Shown piece by piece: positions 37,133-45,389 of a stretch of DNA of 64,000 nucleotides. The stretch is taken from assembly GCF_004962245.1 (NCBI RefSeq), contig NZ_SUHQ01000032.1:20027-84026 (forward strand). Direction: 5' to 3'. Source of the DNA: Mesorhizobium sp. (GTDB lineage Bacteria > Pseudomonadota > Alphaproteobacteria > Rhizobiales > Rhizobiaceae). The notes beneath the pieces are model-generated. The model had not been told where the DNA came from. It saw only the letters and a list, made by a program, of their open reading frames with translations, and did not search any database. Positions within the stretch are counted from its first letter, which is position 1; each line of letters starts with the position of its first letter. Made by a program: the position numbers and the translations under genes.

Positions 37133-37984
37133 TCAGTCCTTGCCCGTCACGACGGGCGTATCGGAAAGCCCACCCCATTCCGTCCATGAGCCGTCGTAGA
37201 GCTTGTTGTCAGTATGGCCAAGCGTCTCGAGCGCCAGCGTGATCGCGGCCGCCGTAATGCCTGAACCGCACGAGGTGACAACCGGCTTCGACAGGTCGAT
37301 GCCAGCGTCCTCGATCATTTTGCGCAAGCGGTCCTTCGACAACAGTTCGCCGTTTTCAGCAAGCACCGAGGACGGCACATTATGCGCGCCAGGCATATGG
37401 CCTGAGCGAATGCCCGCGCGAGGTTCCGGCTCGGTACCGGCAAAACGGCCGGCAGACCGGGCGTCGGCGACCTGGCTTTCCCTCGTCCCGACGATCCGGC
37501 GCATGTCGGCAAGGCTGGCGACGCGAGTAGCGTCGAAGTCGGCATGAAAAACGCAAGGCGCCATCTTGGTCGGCTCCGCCGTCACCGGCCGTCCCGCCGC
37601 TTTCCAGCGATCGAAGCCGCCATCCAGTATATAGACCTGGAACACGCCCATGACACGAAACATCCACCAAGCGCGCGGGGCCGAGAAGAAGCCCGGACCA
37701 TCATAGACGACGATGGTGTCATCGGCCGAGATACCCATGGCGCCGACATACTGGGCGAAATGCTGCGGCGACGGCAGCGTGTGCGGCAGGGGGGAATCGG
37801 GATCCGAGATCGCATCCTGATCGAGGAACCGCGCACCCGGAATGTGCGCCGCGTCATACTCGGCGCGCGCGTCGCGCTTTTGCGCCGGCAGATACCAGGA
37901 CGCGTCGATGATCGTCAGGCCCGGCTCGCCAAGGCGCGCCTGCAGCCAATCCGCATCGACGGTGAAAGGGCTGTCTTCGGCCAT
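37133..37984 (-). CDS. sseA: 3-mercaptopyruvate sulfurtransferase
   Basis: Two-domain rhodanese of 283 residues. The first domain (about 5-140) is structural. The second (about 165-280) carries the catalytic Cys in TSCGSGITA, and CGSG followed by hydrophobic-Thr-Ala is the mercaptopyruvate sulfurtransferase signature rather than the CRKG of thiosulfate sulfurtransferases. It transfers sulfur from 3-mercaptopyruvate, a cysteine transamination product, to thiols or cyanide. It lies 39 bp downstream of alaX, consistent with cysteine metabolism in this operon. Confidence 0.94.
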   Translation of the reverse strand: MAEDSPFTVDADWLQARLGEPGLTIIDASWYLPAQKRDARAEYDAAHIPGARFLDQDAISDPDSPLPHTLPSPQHFAQYVGAMGISADDTIVVYDGPGFFSAPRAWWMFRVMGVFQVYILDGGFDRWKAAGRPVTAEPTKMAPCVFHADFDATRVASLADMRRIVGTRESQVADARSAGRFAGTEPEPRAGIRSGHMPGAHNVPSSVLAENGELLSKDRLRKMIEDAGIDLSKPVVTSCGSGITAAAITLALETLGHTDNKLYDGSWTEWGGLSDTPVVTGKD

Positions 37985-38023
37985 TCTTCTTCTCCTGCCC
38001 GCCTCTTGGCGGCGTACTATCTA

Positions 38024-38767
38024 TCAGATCGTCGGCATCGGTCCAAAGCGGATACGGAACCGCCGGTTCTCGCGGCCCTTCTTCTCGATCTTGCCGATAT
38101 GGATCTCGCCGACTTCGCCGGTGCTCTTCACATGGGTGCCGCCGCACGGCTGGCTGTCGATCGAGGCATTCTCGCCGATGCAGACCAGACGGATCTTGCC
38201 GGTGCCCACGGGCGGCCGCACATTCTTTGATTTCACCAGTCCCGGATTGGCCGCCAGTTCCTCGTCTGATATCAGCCGGGTGAAGATCGGGTGGTCGGCC
38301 CGTACCAGTTCCATCAGCCTGGCCGTCACGTCTTCCTTGGTGAAGCCGGCATCCGGTATGTCGAAGTCTACCCGGCTGTCGTCCTCGGAGACCGCAGCGC
38401 CGGTGATCGGGAACGGGCAGACGACGGTGAGCAGATGGCAGGCTGCGTGCATGCGCATCAGAAAGTGCCGCCGCTCCCAATCGATGGCGAGCTTTACCGG
38501 CTCGCCGACCTCAAGCACTGTGTGCTCGGGCGCCGGCACATGGATGATCTCGTCCTTGGTCTCGCCGGTGATGGTGGCAGCAATCGCAATCCGGCTGCCG
38601 TCGGCGCGTTCGAGGGTGCCGGTATCGCCCGGCTGTCCACCCGACGTGGCATAAAAAATCGTCCGGTCCAGGATGACGCCGCCACGATCGTTGACGGCGA
38701 CAACCAGGGCGTCAGCCGTCCTGAGATAGGCGTCGTCGCGAAACAGCGCTTCCGTATTGTGCGCCAT
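38024..38767 (-). CDS. Alanyl-tRNA editing protein (AlaX type)
   Basis: Stand-alone editing domain of 247 residues that hydrolyses mischarged Ser-tRNA(Ala), and possibly Gly-tRNA(Ala). The N-terminal part resembles the AlaRS beta-barrel (TIFYATSGGQPGDTG). The zinc-binding motifs HAACH and PCGGTHV are intact. The ATG at 38767 shares a base with the cysK stop (TGATG), so it is co-translated with cysteine synthase. Its presence in a cysteine operon may link serine or O-acetylserine levels to editing, which is inference. Confidence 0.92.
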   Translation of the reverse strand: MAHNTEALFRDDAYLRTADALVVAVNDRGGVILDRTIFYATSGGQPGDTGTLERADGSRIAIAATITGETKDEIIHVPAPEHTVLEVGEPVKLAIDWERRHFLMRMHAACHLLTVVCPFPITGAAVSEDDSRVDFDIPDAGFTKEDVTARLMELVRADHPIFTRLISDEELAANPGLVKSKNVRPPVGTGKIRLVCIGENASIDSQPCGGTHVKSTGEVGEIHIGKIEKKGRENRRFRIRFGPMPTI

Positions 38768-39801
38768 CACGCGACCTTTTCAAACGGCACCGGGATTGTG
38801 CTGCGTTGTTCCATCCAGCTTGGCACCGGCAGCTTCTTTTGGCGCAGGAATTCCGGGTTGAACAGTTTCGACTGATAGCGTGTGCCGTAGTCGCAAAGCA
38901 CGGTCACGATGGTGTGGCCGGGACCCAGTTCACGCGCCAGCCGAATCGCGCCGGCAATGTTGATGCCGGTCGAGCCGCCGACGCACAGCCCTTCCTCCTG
39001 GATCAAGTCGAAGATGATCGGCAGCGCCTCCTCGTCCGGAATCTGGAAGGAGAAATCCGGCGTGAATCCCTCCAGATTGGCGGTGATCCGCCCCTGCCCG
39101 ATGCCTTCGGTGATCGAGCTGCCCTCGGATTTCAGCTCACCGCTGGTGTAGAAACTGTAGAGCGCCGCACCCAGCGGATCGGCGAGCGCGATCTTGACGG
39201 TCCTGCTCCTGGCCTTCAGCCCGAAGGCGACGCCGGCCAGCGTTCCGCCGGAGCCGACCGCCGAGACGAAACCGTCGATCTTGCCGCCGGTCTGGGCCCA
39301 GATTTCTTCCGCCGTGGTGCGGATATGGCCGTCACGGTTGGCGACATTGTCGAACTGATTGGCCCAGATCGCGCCGTTCGGTTCGGACCGCGCCATCTGC
39401 TCGGCCAGGCGGCCCGACAGTTTCACATAGTTGTTGGGGTTCTTGTAGGGTACCGCCGGAACCTCGATCAGCTCGGCTCCGAGCAATTTGATCGTGTCCT
39501 TCTTCTCCTGGCTCTGCGTATCGGGGATGACGATCACGGTGCGGTAGCCGAGCGCCTTAGCGACCAGTGTCAATCCGATGCCGGTGTTGCCGGCCGTCCC
39601 CTCTACGATGACGCCGCCCGGCCTCAAGAGCCCGCGCTGCTCGGCGTCGCGGATGATGAACAGCCCGGCGCGATCCTTGACCGACTGGCCCGGATTCATG
39701 AATTCGGCCTTGCCCAGGATCTCGCAGCCGGTTTCTTCCGAGGCTTTGTTGAGGCGGATCAGGGGCGTGTTGCCGATCACGTCGATCACAGAACGGGGCA
39801 T
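38767..39801 (-). CDS. cysK: Cysteine synthase A
   Basis: PLP-dependent O-acetylserine sulfhydrylase of 344 residues. The Lys in GQSVKDRAGL forms the Schiff base, EGTAGNTGIGL is the substrate loop and GGSTGINI the phosphate-binding loop. It makes cysteine from O-acetylserine and sulfide. The protein is some 20-30 residues longer than E. coli CysK at the C-terminus. The ATG at 39801 has AAGGA upstream; the frame extends further 5' without family sequence. It is the first gene of the cysK-alaX-sseA-GNAT operon and divergent from the SDR gene. Confidence 0.94.
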   Translation of the reverse strand: MPRSVIDVIGNTPLIRLNKASEETGCEILGKAEFMNPGQSVKDRAGLFIIRDAEQRGLLRPGGVIVEGTAGNTGIGLTLVAKALGYRTVIVIPDTQSQEKKDTIKLLGAELIEVPAVPYKNPNNYVKLSGRLAEQMARSEPNGAIWANQFDNVANRDGHIRTTAEEIWAQTGGKIDGFVSAVGSGGTLAGVAFGLKARSRTVKIALADPLGAALYSFYTSGELKSEGSSITEGIGQGRITANLEGFTPDFSFQIPDEEALPIIFDLIQEEGLCVGGSTGINIAGAIRLARELGPGHTIVTVLCDYGTRYQSKLFNPEFLRQKKLPVPSWMEQRSTIPVPFEKVA

Positions 39802-40014
39802 GGAGATTCCTTTATGCGTGCGGCGAACCCTAGAAACCCGAAGCTTCGGTTTCAAGGCAAGAATTTGTCTGGTCCAGCGGCATTTCTGGGATTGCAATTC
39901 CCGAAACAGATGTCGCGTTCCGGCATTCATTTGGATGCTTGCGCTGAAAACTACTCTTTTCATTCGATTTCTTCATCGGTAGAGCACAGCTAAGAAAAAG
40001 TCGCAGGGCACAGC

Positions 40015-40836
40015 ATGACACTCTATCGGGCCAACCCGAAGCACGGCGTCGCCTGGATCACGGGCGGCAGCAGCGGCATCGGCCGTTCACTGGCCAAGGA
40101 TCTTGCGGCTCAAGGCTATGCCGTCGCGGTGACGGCACTCGACGACGATCCGATCGACTCGCTTATCGTCGAAACGGCGCAGATGCCTGGCCATGTCTCG
40201 GGCTATCCTTGCGACGTCACCGACGAGAAGCGCATGGCAAAGACGGTCGCGGCGATCGAGAAGGATCTCGGCCCGATCGTCTTGGCTGTCTTCAATGCCG
40301 GCAACTATATTGCGACCGCCGGCGAGGACCTTACCGTCCGCGGGTTTCGCCAGTCCTTCGATGTCAATTATTTCGGCGTCATCAACGGCTTGGTGCCGGT
40401 CGTTGAACGCATGCGCATCCGAGCGCGTGGCCATATCGTCCTGGTCGGTTCGGTGACCGCCTATTTCGGCTGGCCGACCACGGCCGCCTATGGCGGCACC
40501 AAGGCGGCGATCAACATACTGGCGGAATCGCTGAAATACGATTTCGACAAGATGAACGTCCGCATCCAGGTGATGAACCCGGGCTTCGTCGACACGCCGC
40601 TGACCGAGAAGAATTTACTTCCGATGCCTGGGCTGATGCCCGTCAATCGTGCCTCGCGCCGCATGGCGCGCGGCATCAAATCCGGCGGCTTCGAAGTCAC
40701 CTTCCCGCGCCGCTTGAGTTGGGGCCTGAAGCTGCTCAGAATCCTGCCGAGACCGTTCTGCCGGTGGGTCATCAGCACCGTGACCCGCTGGAAGGCACGT
40801 CCGCTGAATTTCGACCGCAAGCCGCCGAGCGAATAG
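40015..40836 (+). CDS. SDR-family NAD(P)-dependent oxidoreductase
   Basis: Classical short-chain dehydrogenase/reductase of 273 residues. The cofactor motif TGGSSGIG near residue 17, the structural motif NAGN, the catalytic Ser in LVGSVTAY, and the catalytic YGGTK (Tyr and Lys) are present. The substrate is unknown. A C-terminal hydrophobic/basic stretch (LKLLRILPRPFCRWVISTVTRWK) could contact membranes. It is divergent from cysK and followed by the alpha/beta hydrolase 99 bp later on the same strand. Confidence 0.9.
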   Translation: MTLYRANPKHGVAWITGGSSGIGRSLAKDLAAQGYAVAVTALDDDPIDSLIVETAQMPGHVSGYPCDVTDEKRMAKTVAAIEKDLGPIVLAVFNAGNYIATAGEDLTVRGFRQSFDVNYFGVINGLVPVVERMRIRARGHIVLVGSVTAYFGWPTTAAYGGTKAAINILAESLKYDFDKMNVRIQVMNPGFVDTPLTEKNLLPMPGLMPVNRASRRMARGIKSGGFEVTFPRRLSWGLKLLRILPRPFCRWVISTVTRWKARPLNFDRKPPSE

Positions 40837-40935
40837 AGCCGTTCGTCAAACGTTGGCGATGCCGTCGCCGGCGGAGGGCCCGTTGCGTGTTTGCAGTTGC
40901 GGCCATAGGTTGAGGACTGTTGCGTGGAGTTTGCG

Positions 40936-41910
40936 ATGGGGCGACGGATCGTGCTTGCGGTACTGGGTCTCGCCCTCATTCTTATCCTGGCCTTCGTGCT
41001 TGGCCCGCGCGTTCAAGCCGATACGACGATCCGTTTCGATCCTTCCGTGATCGGCGATGACCCGCAAGCCTATCTGGCCCGCAGGGAGGCTGCCGTACCC
41101 GGCATCCACGACGGGCTGGAGAAGGAAATCATCTGGGCCAATCCGATGATCCATGCCAGGACGCCGCTCGCGATCGTCTATATCCACGGCTTTTCGGCGT
41201 CGAAGGGTGAGGTTCGTCCGCTGCCCGACGAAGTGGCCGACCAACTCGACGCCAATCTCTTCTACACCCGCCTCACCGGCCACGGACAGGACGGTGCCGC
41301 GATGGCGCAAGGCAGCGTCAACGCCTGGATCAACGATTATGAAGAAGCGCTCGCCATCGGCCGGGCGATCGGCGACAAGGTGATCGTCATCGCCACCTCT
41401 ACCGGCGGCTCACTGGCGACATGGGCCGCGACGCAGCCGGGCGGGTCGAACGGGGTGGCGGCAATCGCGTTCATCTCGCCGAATTTCGGCGTCAAGGCTT
41501 CCGGCGCCGAACTCCTGACCATGCCTTGGGGCCGAGGGATCGCCGAGTTGGTCTCTGGCAAGGAGCGCAGCTTCGTGCCGCGCAATGCGCTGCACGAGAA
41601 ATTCTGGACCTACCGCTATCCGATCGCGGCGACGCTGCCGATGGTAGCACTAACCGAGCTTGCCTATGGCGCCCCGGTGGAGAAGGCGAGCATCCCTGCC
41701 CTGTTCATCTTTTCGGATTCGGACAAGATCGTGCGGCCGGACCGCACCCGCGAAATCGCCGGACGCTGGGGCGCCGCGCACGAACTGGTGCCGGTCGACG
41801 ATACCGGCGATCGGGACAACCACGTCATTGCCGGCGACGCGCTGTCGCCAGCGACCACCGCTTTCCTCGCGCAGCGGATCGTGGTGTGGGTCAGGGCGCT
41901 CACGGAATAG
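40936..41910 (+). CDS. Alpha/beta hydrolase with N-terminal membrane anchor
   Basis: Alpha/beta-hydrolase of about 324 residues. An N-terminal hydrophobic segment (residues 4-22, IVLAVLGLALILILAFVLG) serves as signal anchor. The oxyanion motif HGFSAS and the nucleophile elbow ATSTGGSLA follow (a Ser flanked by Thr rather than the strict GxSxG). The charge-relay residues probably lie in FSDSDKIV and DRDNHVI. The substrate is unknown; esterases and lipases share this pattern. The ATG at 40936 has GGAG six bases upstream; a GTG at 40924 is less likely. Confidence 0.87.
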   Translation: MGRRIVLAVLGLALILILAFVLGPRVQADTTIRFDPSVIGDDPQAYLARREAAVPGIHDGLEKEIIWANPMIHARTPLAIVYIHGFSASKGEVRPLPDEVADQLDANLFYTRLTGHGQDGAAMAQGSVNAWINDYEEALAIGRAIGDKVIVIATSTGGSLATWAATQPGGSNGVAAIAFISPNFGVKASGAELLTMPWGRGIAELVSGKERSFVPRNALHEKFWTYRYPIAATLPMVALTELAYGAPVEKASIPALFIFSDSDKIVRPDRTREIAGRWGAAHELVPVDDTGDRDNHVIAGDALSPATTAFLAQRIVVWVRALTE

Positions 41911-41930
41911 CAGGCGCGTGCCATGAAATG

Positions 41931-41964
41931 AAAAGGGCGACCGAAGCACCGCTTCGATCGCCCT
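41931..41964 (-). terminator. Terminator after the DEAD-box helicase gene
   Basis: A 14-bp stem with one mismatch (AGGGCGATCGAAGC and GCTTCGGTCGCCCT on the minus strand) is followed by TTTCATTTC. It lies in the convergent gap between the hydrolase and helicase genes. Confidence 0.75.
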
Positions 41965-42020
41965 GCCCTATGTCAGCCTCGGGCCAAGCTTAACAGGCTC
42001 GGCCGGACGCAGCTGTCTGA

Positions 42021-43430
42021 TTACGCAGCCCGTGCCGCGGGCCGCTTACCGCCGAAGCGGCGCTTGTTGTTGCCCTTGAAGGGCTTTGCGCCTTCCGGCT
42101 TGCGCTCGCCGGCAAAGGCCGGCTTGTCGCCAAAACGCTTTTTGCCGTTGTTCTGGCCGCCGGGCCGCCTGCCGTCGCGACGGCCATTGCGGTCGTTGCG
42201 ATCATTGGCTGGCTCGAAGCGTTCGTTCTTTTCGGCGGGATTGCGCTGCGGATCGGGGCTTCCGAGATGATCGGCGACGATCGGCAGCTTGGTGCGGATG
42301 ATACGCTCGACCTGGCGCAGCTTGCTGTTTTCCGAGGGATCGCAAAGCGTGATGGCGATGCCGTCCATGCCGTTACGGCCGGTACGGCCGATCCGGTGGA
42401 CATAGCTCTCCGCCTCGTCCGGCAGGTCGAAATTCACCACATGGCTGATGCCGGGCACGTCGATGCCGCGCGCAGCAATATCGGTCGCCACAAGAATACG
42501 CACCGAACCCTCGCGGAAATCGTTCAGCGCCTTCTGGCGGGCGTTCTGCGACTTGTTGCCGTGGATGACGGCGGCCTTGAAGCCGTCGCGCTCGAGGTCC
42601 TTGGTCACCCGGTCGGCGCCATGCTTGGTGCGCGAAAAGATGATGACGGACTTCATCGCCTCGTCGGCGAGCATCGTCGACAGCACCTGGCGCTTCTGCT
42701 TGGTGCGGGCAAACACGACGCCCTGCACGATCTCGGCCGCCGCGGTGCTGTGGGGCGCCACTTCGACGCGAATCGGATTCTTCAACAGGCCTTTCGCCAG
42801 TTCAGCGATTTCGGCCGGCATGGTCGCCGAGAACAGCACCGTCTGACGGTCCGGCGCGGTCGCCCTGGCGATACGCTTGACGTCGTTGATGAAGCCCATG
42901 TCGAGCATGCGGTCGCCTTCGTCCAGCACCAGCCATTTGGTGTCGGCAAGCACGAGATCGCCCTCACGCACCAGATCGGTCAGCCGGCCGGGCGTGGCGA
43001 TAAGGATGTCGACGCCGGGAGCGATCTTTTTTACCTGGCTAAAGCGCGAGACGCCGCCAAGCACCAGTGCTGTCGAGACATGCGCGCCCTTGGCGAGCAG
43101 CTTGATCATCTCTTCGATCTGCACGGCGAGTTCTCGCGTCGGCGCCAGGATCAGCGCACGAGCGGTCTTCGGCCGGCGCTTGGTGCCAAGCGCGATGATC
43201 TTCGACAGGATCGGCAGCGCGAACGCCGCGGTCTTGCCGGAACCGGTCTGGGCGATGCCGAAAATGTCACGGCCTTCGAGCTGCGGCGGGATCGCCTGGG
43301 CCTGGATCGGCTTCGGATCGGTGAAGCCGGCGGCATTGGTGGCCTTGAGCAGCGCGCCCGTAATTCCAAGTGCTGCGAAACCGGAGAGTTCCCCGGCGTC
43401 TGTACCGGGCAAAGTGTTTTCGTTGATCAA
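42021..43430 (-). CDS. DEAD/DEAH-box RNA helicase, RhlE type
   Basis: RNA helicase of 469 residues. The Q motif, Walker A AQTGSGKTAAF, PTRELA, TPGRL, SAT (FSATMP), and the C-terminal helicase motifs (ARGIDVPGISHVVNFDLP, HRIGRTGR) are all present. Motif II reads DEGD (residues 170-173) rather than the canonical DEAD. A Lys/Arg/Gly/Asn-rich tail (about 390-469) probably binds RNA. The start is a TTG at 43430 with only a weak A/G-rich site upstream; ATT one codon before is another option and no ATG is available. RhlE-type helicases act in ribosome assembly and cold adaptation. Confidence 0.92.
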   Translation of the reverse strand: MINENTLPGTDAGELSGFAALGITGALLKATNAAGFTDPKPIQAQAIPPQLEGRDIFGIAQTGSGKTAAFALPILSKIIALGTKRRPKTARALILAPTRELAVQIEEMIKLLAKGAHVSTALVLGGVSRFSQVKKIAPGVDILIATPGRLTDLVREGDLVLADTKWLVLDEGDRMLDMGFINDVKRIARATAPDRQTVLFSATMPAEIAELAKGLLKNPIRVEVAPHSTAAAEIVQGVVFARTKQKRQVLSTMLADEAMKSVIIFSRTKHGADRVTKDLERDGFKAAVIHGNKSQNARQKALNDFREGSVRILVATDIAARGIDVPGISHVVNFDLPDEAESYVHRIGRTGRNGMDGIAITLCDPSENSKLRQVERIIRTKLPIVADHLGSPDPQRNPAEKNERFEPANDRNDRNGRRDGRRPGGQNNGKKRFGDKPAFAGERKPEGAKPFKGNNKRRFGGKRPAARAA

Positions 43431-43820
43431 AATATTCTTCTTTCACGCGGCTCCTGGCCGCAAACATCGATGGCGGCAGGGCGCAACCTGCCGTCGAAAA
43501 AACTGTCATGAAACGACAAGGCGGCGGACGTTGTCGTCCGCACGGCTGCGCTGTCGTGCCCGCAGGCATCATGCCACGGGGCTTTTTCGCCGCCTTGCCG
43601 ATATGTCGGAAAGAGGGAAAACAGACGCAACCGGTCTCATTCATCGAGAAGGCCGGATACTCCCGGCCCAAGCGCCTATGTCGCCGCATATGGCGCAGTT
43701 CGCTACGGAATGCAAGAGGCCTCATGTTGCAGCGCAGCGAAAAGCCGTGGCGAAGCGGCGCTTGCGCTCCCCTGCCGGCATGATTACCACAAGTCAGCTT
43801 TCCGTTTTGGGGATCGACCG
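43431..43820. other. Intergenic region between helicase and pccB
   Basis: About 390 bp separating the divergent helicase and pccB genes, presumably holding both promoters. The pccB frame is open upstream to 43710 but shows no family sequence. I see a GGACG/CGTCC-rich patch near 43525 but no repeat copy, RNA gene or convincing small ORF. Confidence 0.4.
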
Positions 43821-45353
43821 ATGAAGGACGTGCTGAAAGAACTCGAGCGCCGCCGCGACATGGCGCGCATGGGCGGCGGCCAGGCCCGCATCGACGCCCA
43901 GCACAAGAAAGGCAAGCTCACCGCACGCGAACGCATCGACGTCTTTCTCGACGAGGGCTCATTCGAGGAGTTCGACATGTATGTCGAACACCGCTCGACC
44001 GATTTCGGCATGGAGAAGACCAAGATCGCCGGCGACGGCGTCGTCACCGGCTGGGGCACCGTCAACGGCCGGCCGGTCTATGTCTTCGCCAAGGATTTTA
44101 CCGTGTTCGGCGGCTCGCTTTCCGAAGCGCATGCCGAAAAAGTGGTCAAGGTGCAGGAGATGGCGTTGCGCAACCGCGCGCCGATCATCGGCCTCTACGA
44201 CGCCGGCGGCGCCCGCATCCAGGAAGGCGTGGCAGCACTTGGCGGCTATGCCGAGATTTTCCAGCGCAATGTGCTCGCCTCCGGCGTCATCCCGCAGATT
44301 TCACTGATCATGGGTCCTTGCGCCGGCGGCGACGTCTATTCGCCGGCGATGACCGACTTCATCTTCATGGTGCGCGACACCTCCTACATGTTCGTCACCG
44401 GGCCGGACGTGGTGAAGACCGTCACCAACGAGACGGTGACGGCCGAGAGCCTCGGCGGCGCCTCCGTCCACACGACGAAGTCCTCGATCGCCGATGGCGC
44501 CTACGACAACGACGTCGAGGCGCTGCTGCAGATGCGCCGGCTGGTCGATCTGCTGCCTGCCTCCAACACGGCTGATATCCCTGAGATCGAATGCTACCAG
44601 TCGGTCACCGATCACGATCTGTCGCTCGATCGGCTGATCCCCGACAACGCCAACAAATCATACGATATCAAGGAGTTGATCCTTAAAGTTGCCGACGAGG
44701 GTGACTTCTTCGAGATCCAGCAGAATTTTGCGAAAAACATCGTCACCGGCTTCGGGCGCGTCGAAGGCCGCACGGTCGGCTTCGTCGCCAACCAGCCGAT
44801 GGTGCTGGCCGGCGTGCTCGATTCCGATGCCAGCCGCAAGGCGGCGCGGTTCGTGCGCTTCTGCGATTGTTTCTCGATTCCGATCGTCACCTTCGTCGAC
44901 GTTCCGGGCTTCCTGCCCGGCACCGCGCAGGAATATGGCGGGCTGATCAAGCATGGCGCCAAGCTTTTGTTCGCCTATGCCGAGGCGACCGTTCCGAAGA
45001 TCACTGTCATCACCCGGAAGGCCTATGGCGGCGCTTATGACGTGATGGCGTCAAAGCATCTGCGCGGTGACATGAACTATGCCTGGCCGACGGCGCAGAT
45101 CGCGGTGATGGGCGCCAGGGGCGCGGTCGAGATCATCTATCGGAAAGACATCGGCGACGCAGAGAAAATAGCAGCGCATACAAAGGCTTACGAGGATCGC
45201 TTCCTGTCACCCTTCGTCGCCGCCGAACGCGGCTATGTCGATGAGGTGATCATGCCCCACTCGACCCGGCGCCGCATCGCGCGCGCGCTCCGCATGCTGC
45301 GCAACAAGGATATGCAGAACCCCTGGAAGAAGCACGACAACATTCCGTTGTGA
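43821..45353 (+). CDS. pccB: Propionyl-CoA carboxylase beta subunit (acyl-CoA carboxyltransferase)
   Basis: Carboxyltransferase of 510 residues. Crotonase-fold halves lie at about 30-260 and 280-500, with the acyl-CoA region (YDAGGARIQEGVAAL), the GPCAGGDVYSPAMTDFIFMV segment and the biotin-site region (DVPGFLPGTAQEYGG, KAYGGAYDVMASK). It transfers carboxyl from biotin to propionyl-CoA giving methylmalonyl-CoA. The ATG at 43821 has GGGGA upstream and gives MKDVLKELERRR. The alpha (biotin carboxylase) subunit is not in this window. Confidence 0.95.
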   Translation: MKDVLKELERRRDMARMGGGQARIDAQHKKGKLTARERIDVFLDEGSFEEFDMYVEHRSTDFGMEKTKIAGDGVVTGWGTVNGRPVYVFAKDFTVFGGSLSEAHAEKVVKVQEMALRNRAPIIGLYDAGGARIQEGVAALGGYAEIFQRNVLASGVIPQISLIMGPCAGGDVYSPAMTDFIFMVRDTSYMFVTGPDVVKTVTNETVTAESLGGASVHTTKSSIADGAYDNDVEALLQMRRLVDLLPASNTADIPEIECYQSVTDHDLSLDRLIPDNANKSYDIKELILKVADEGDFFEIQQNFAKNIVTGFGRVEGRTVGFVANQPMVLAGVLDSDASRKAARFVRFCDCFSIPIVTFVDVPGFLPGTAQEYGGLIKHGAKLLFAYAEATVPKITVITRKAYGGAYDVMASKHLRGDMNYAWPTAQIAVMGARGAVEIIYRKDIGDAEKIAAHTKAYEDRFLSPFVAAERGYVDEVIMPHSTRRRIARALRMLRNKDMQNPWKKHDNIPL

Positions 45354-45389
45354 CATTGTTGACAGCGAGAAAGCGGCAGCAGCGAAAGC

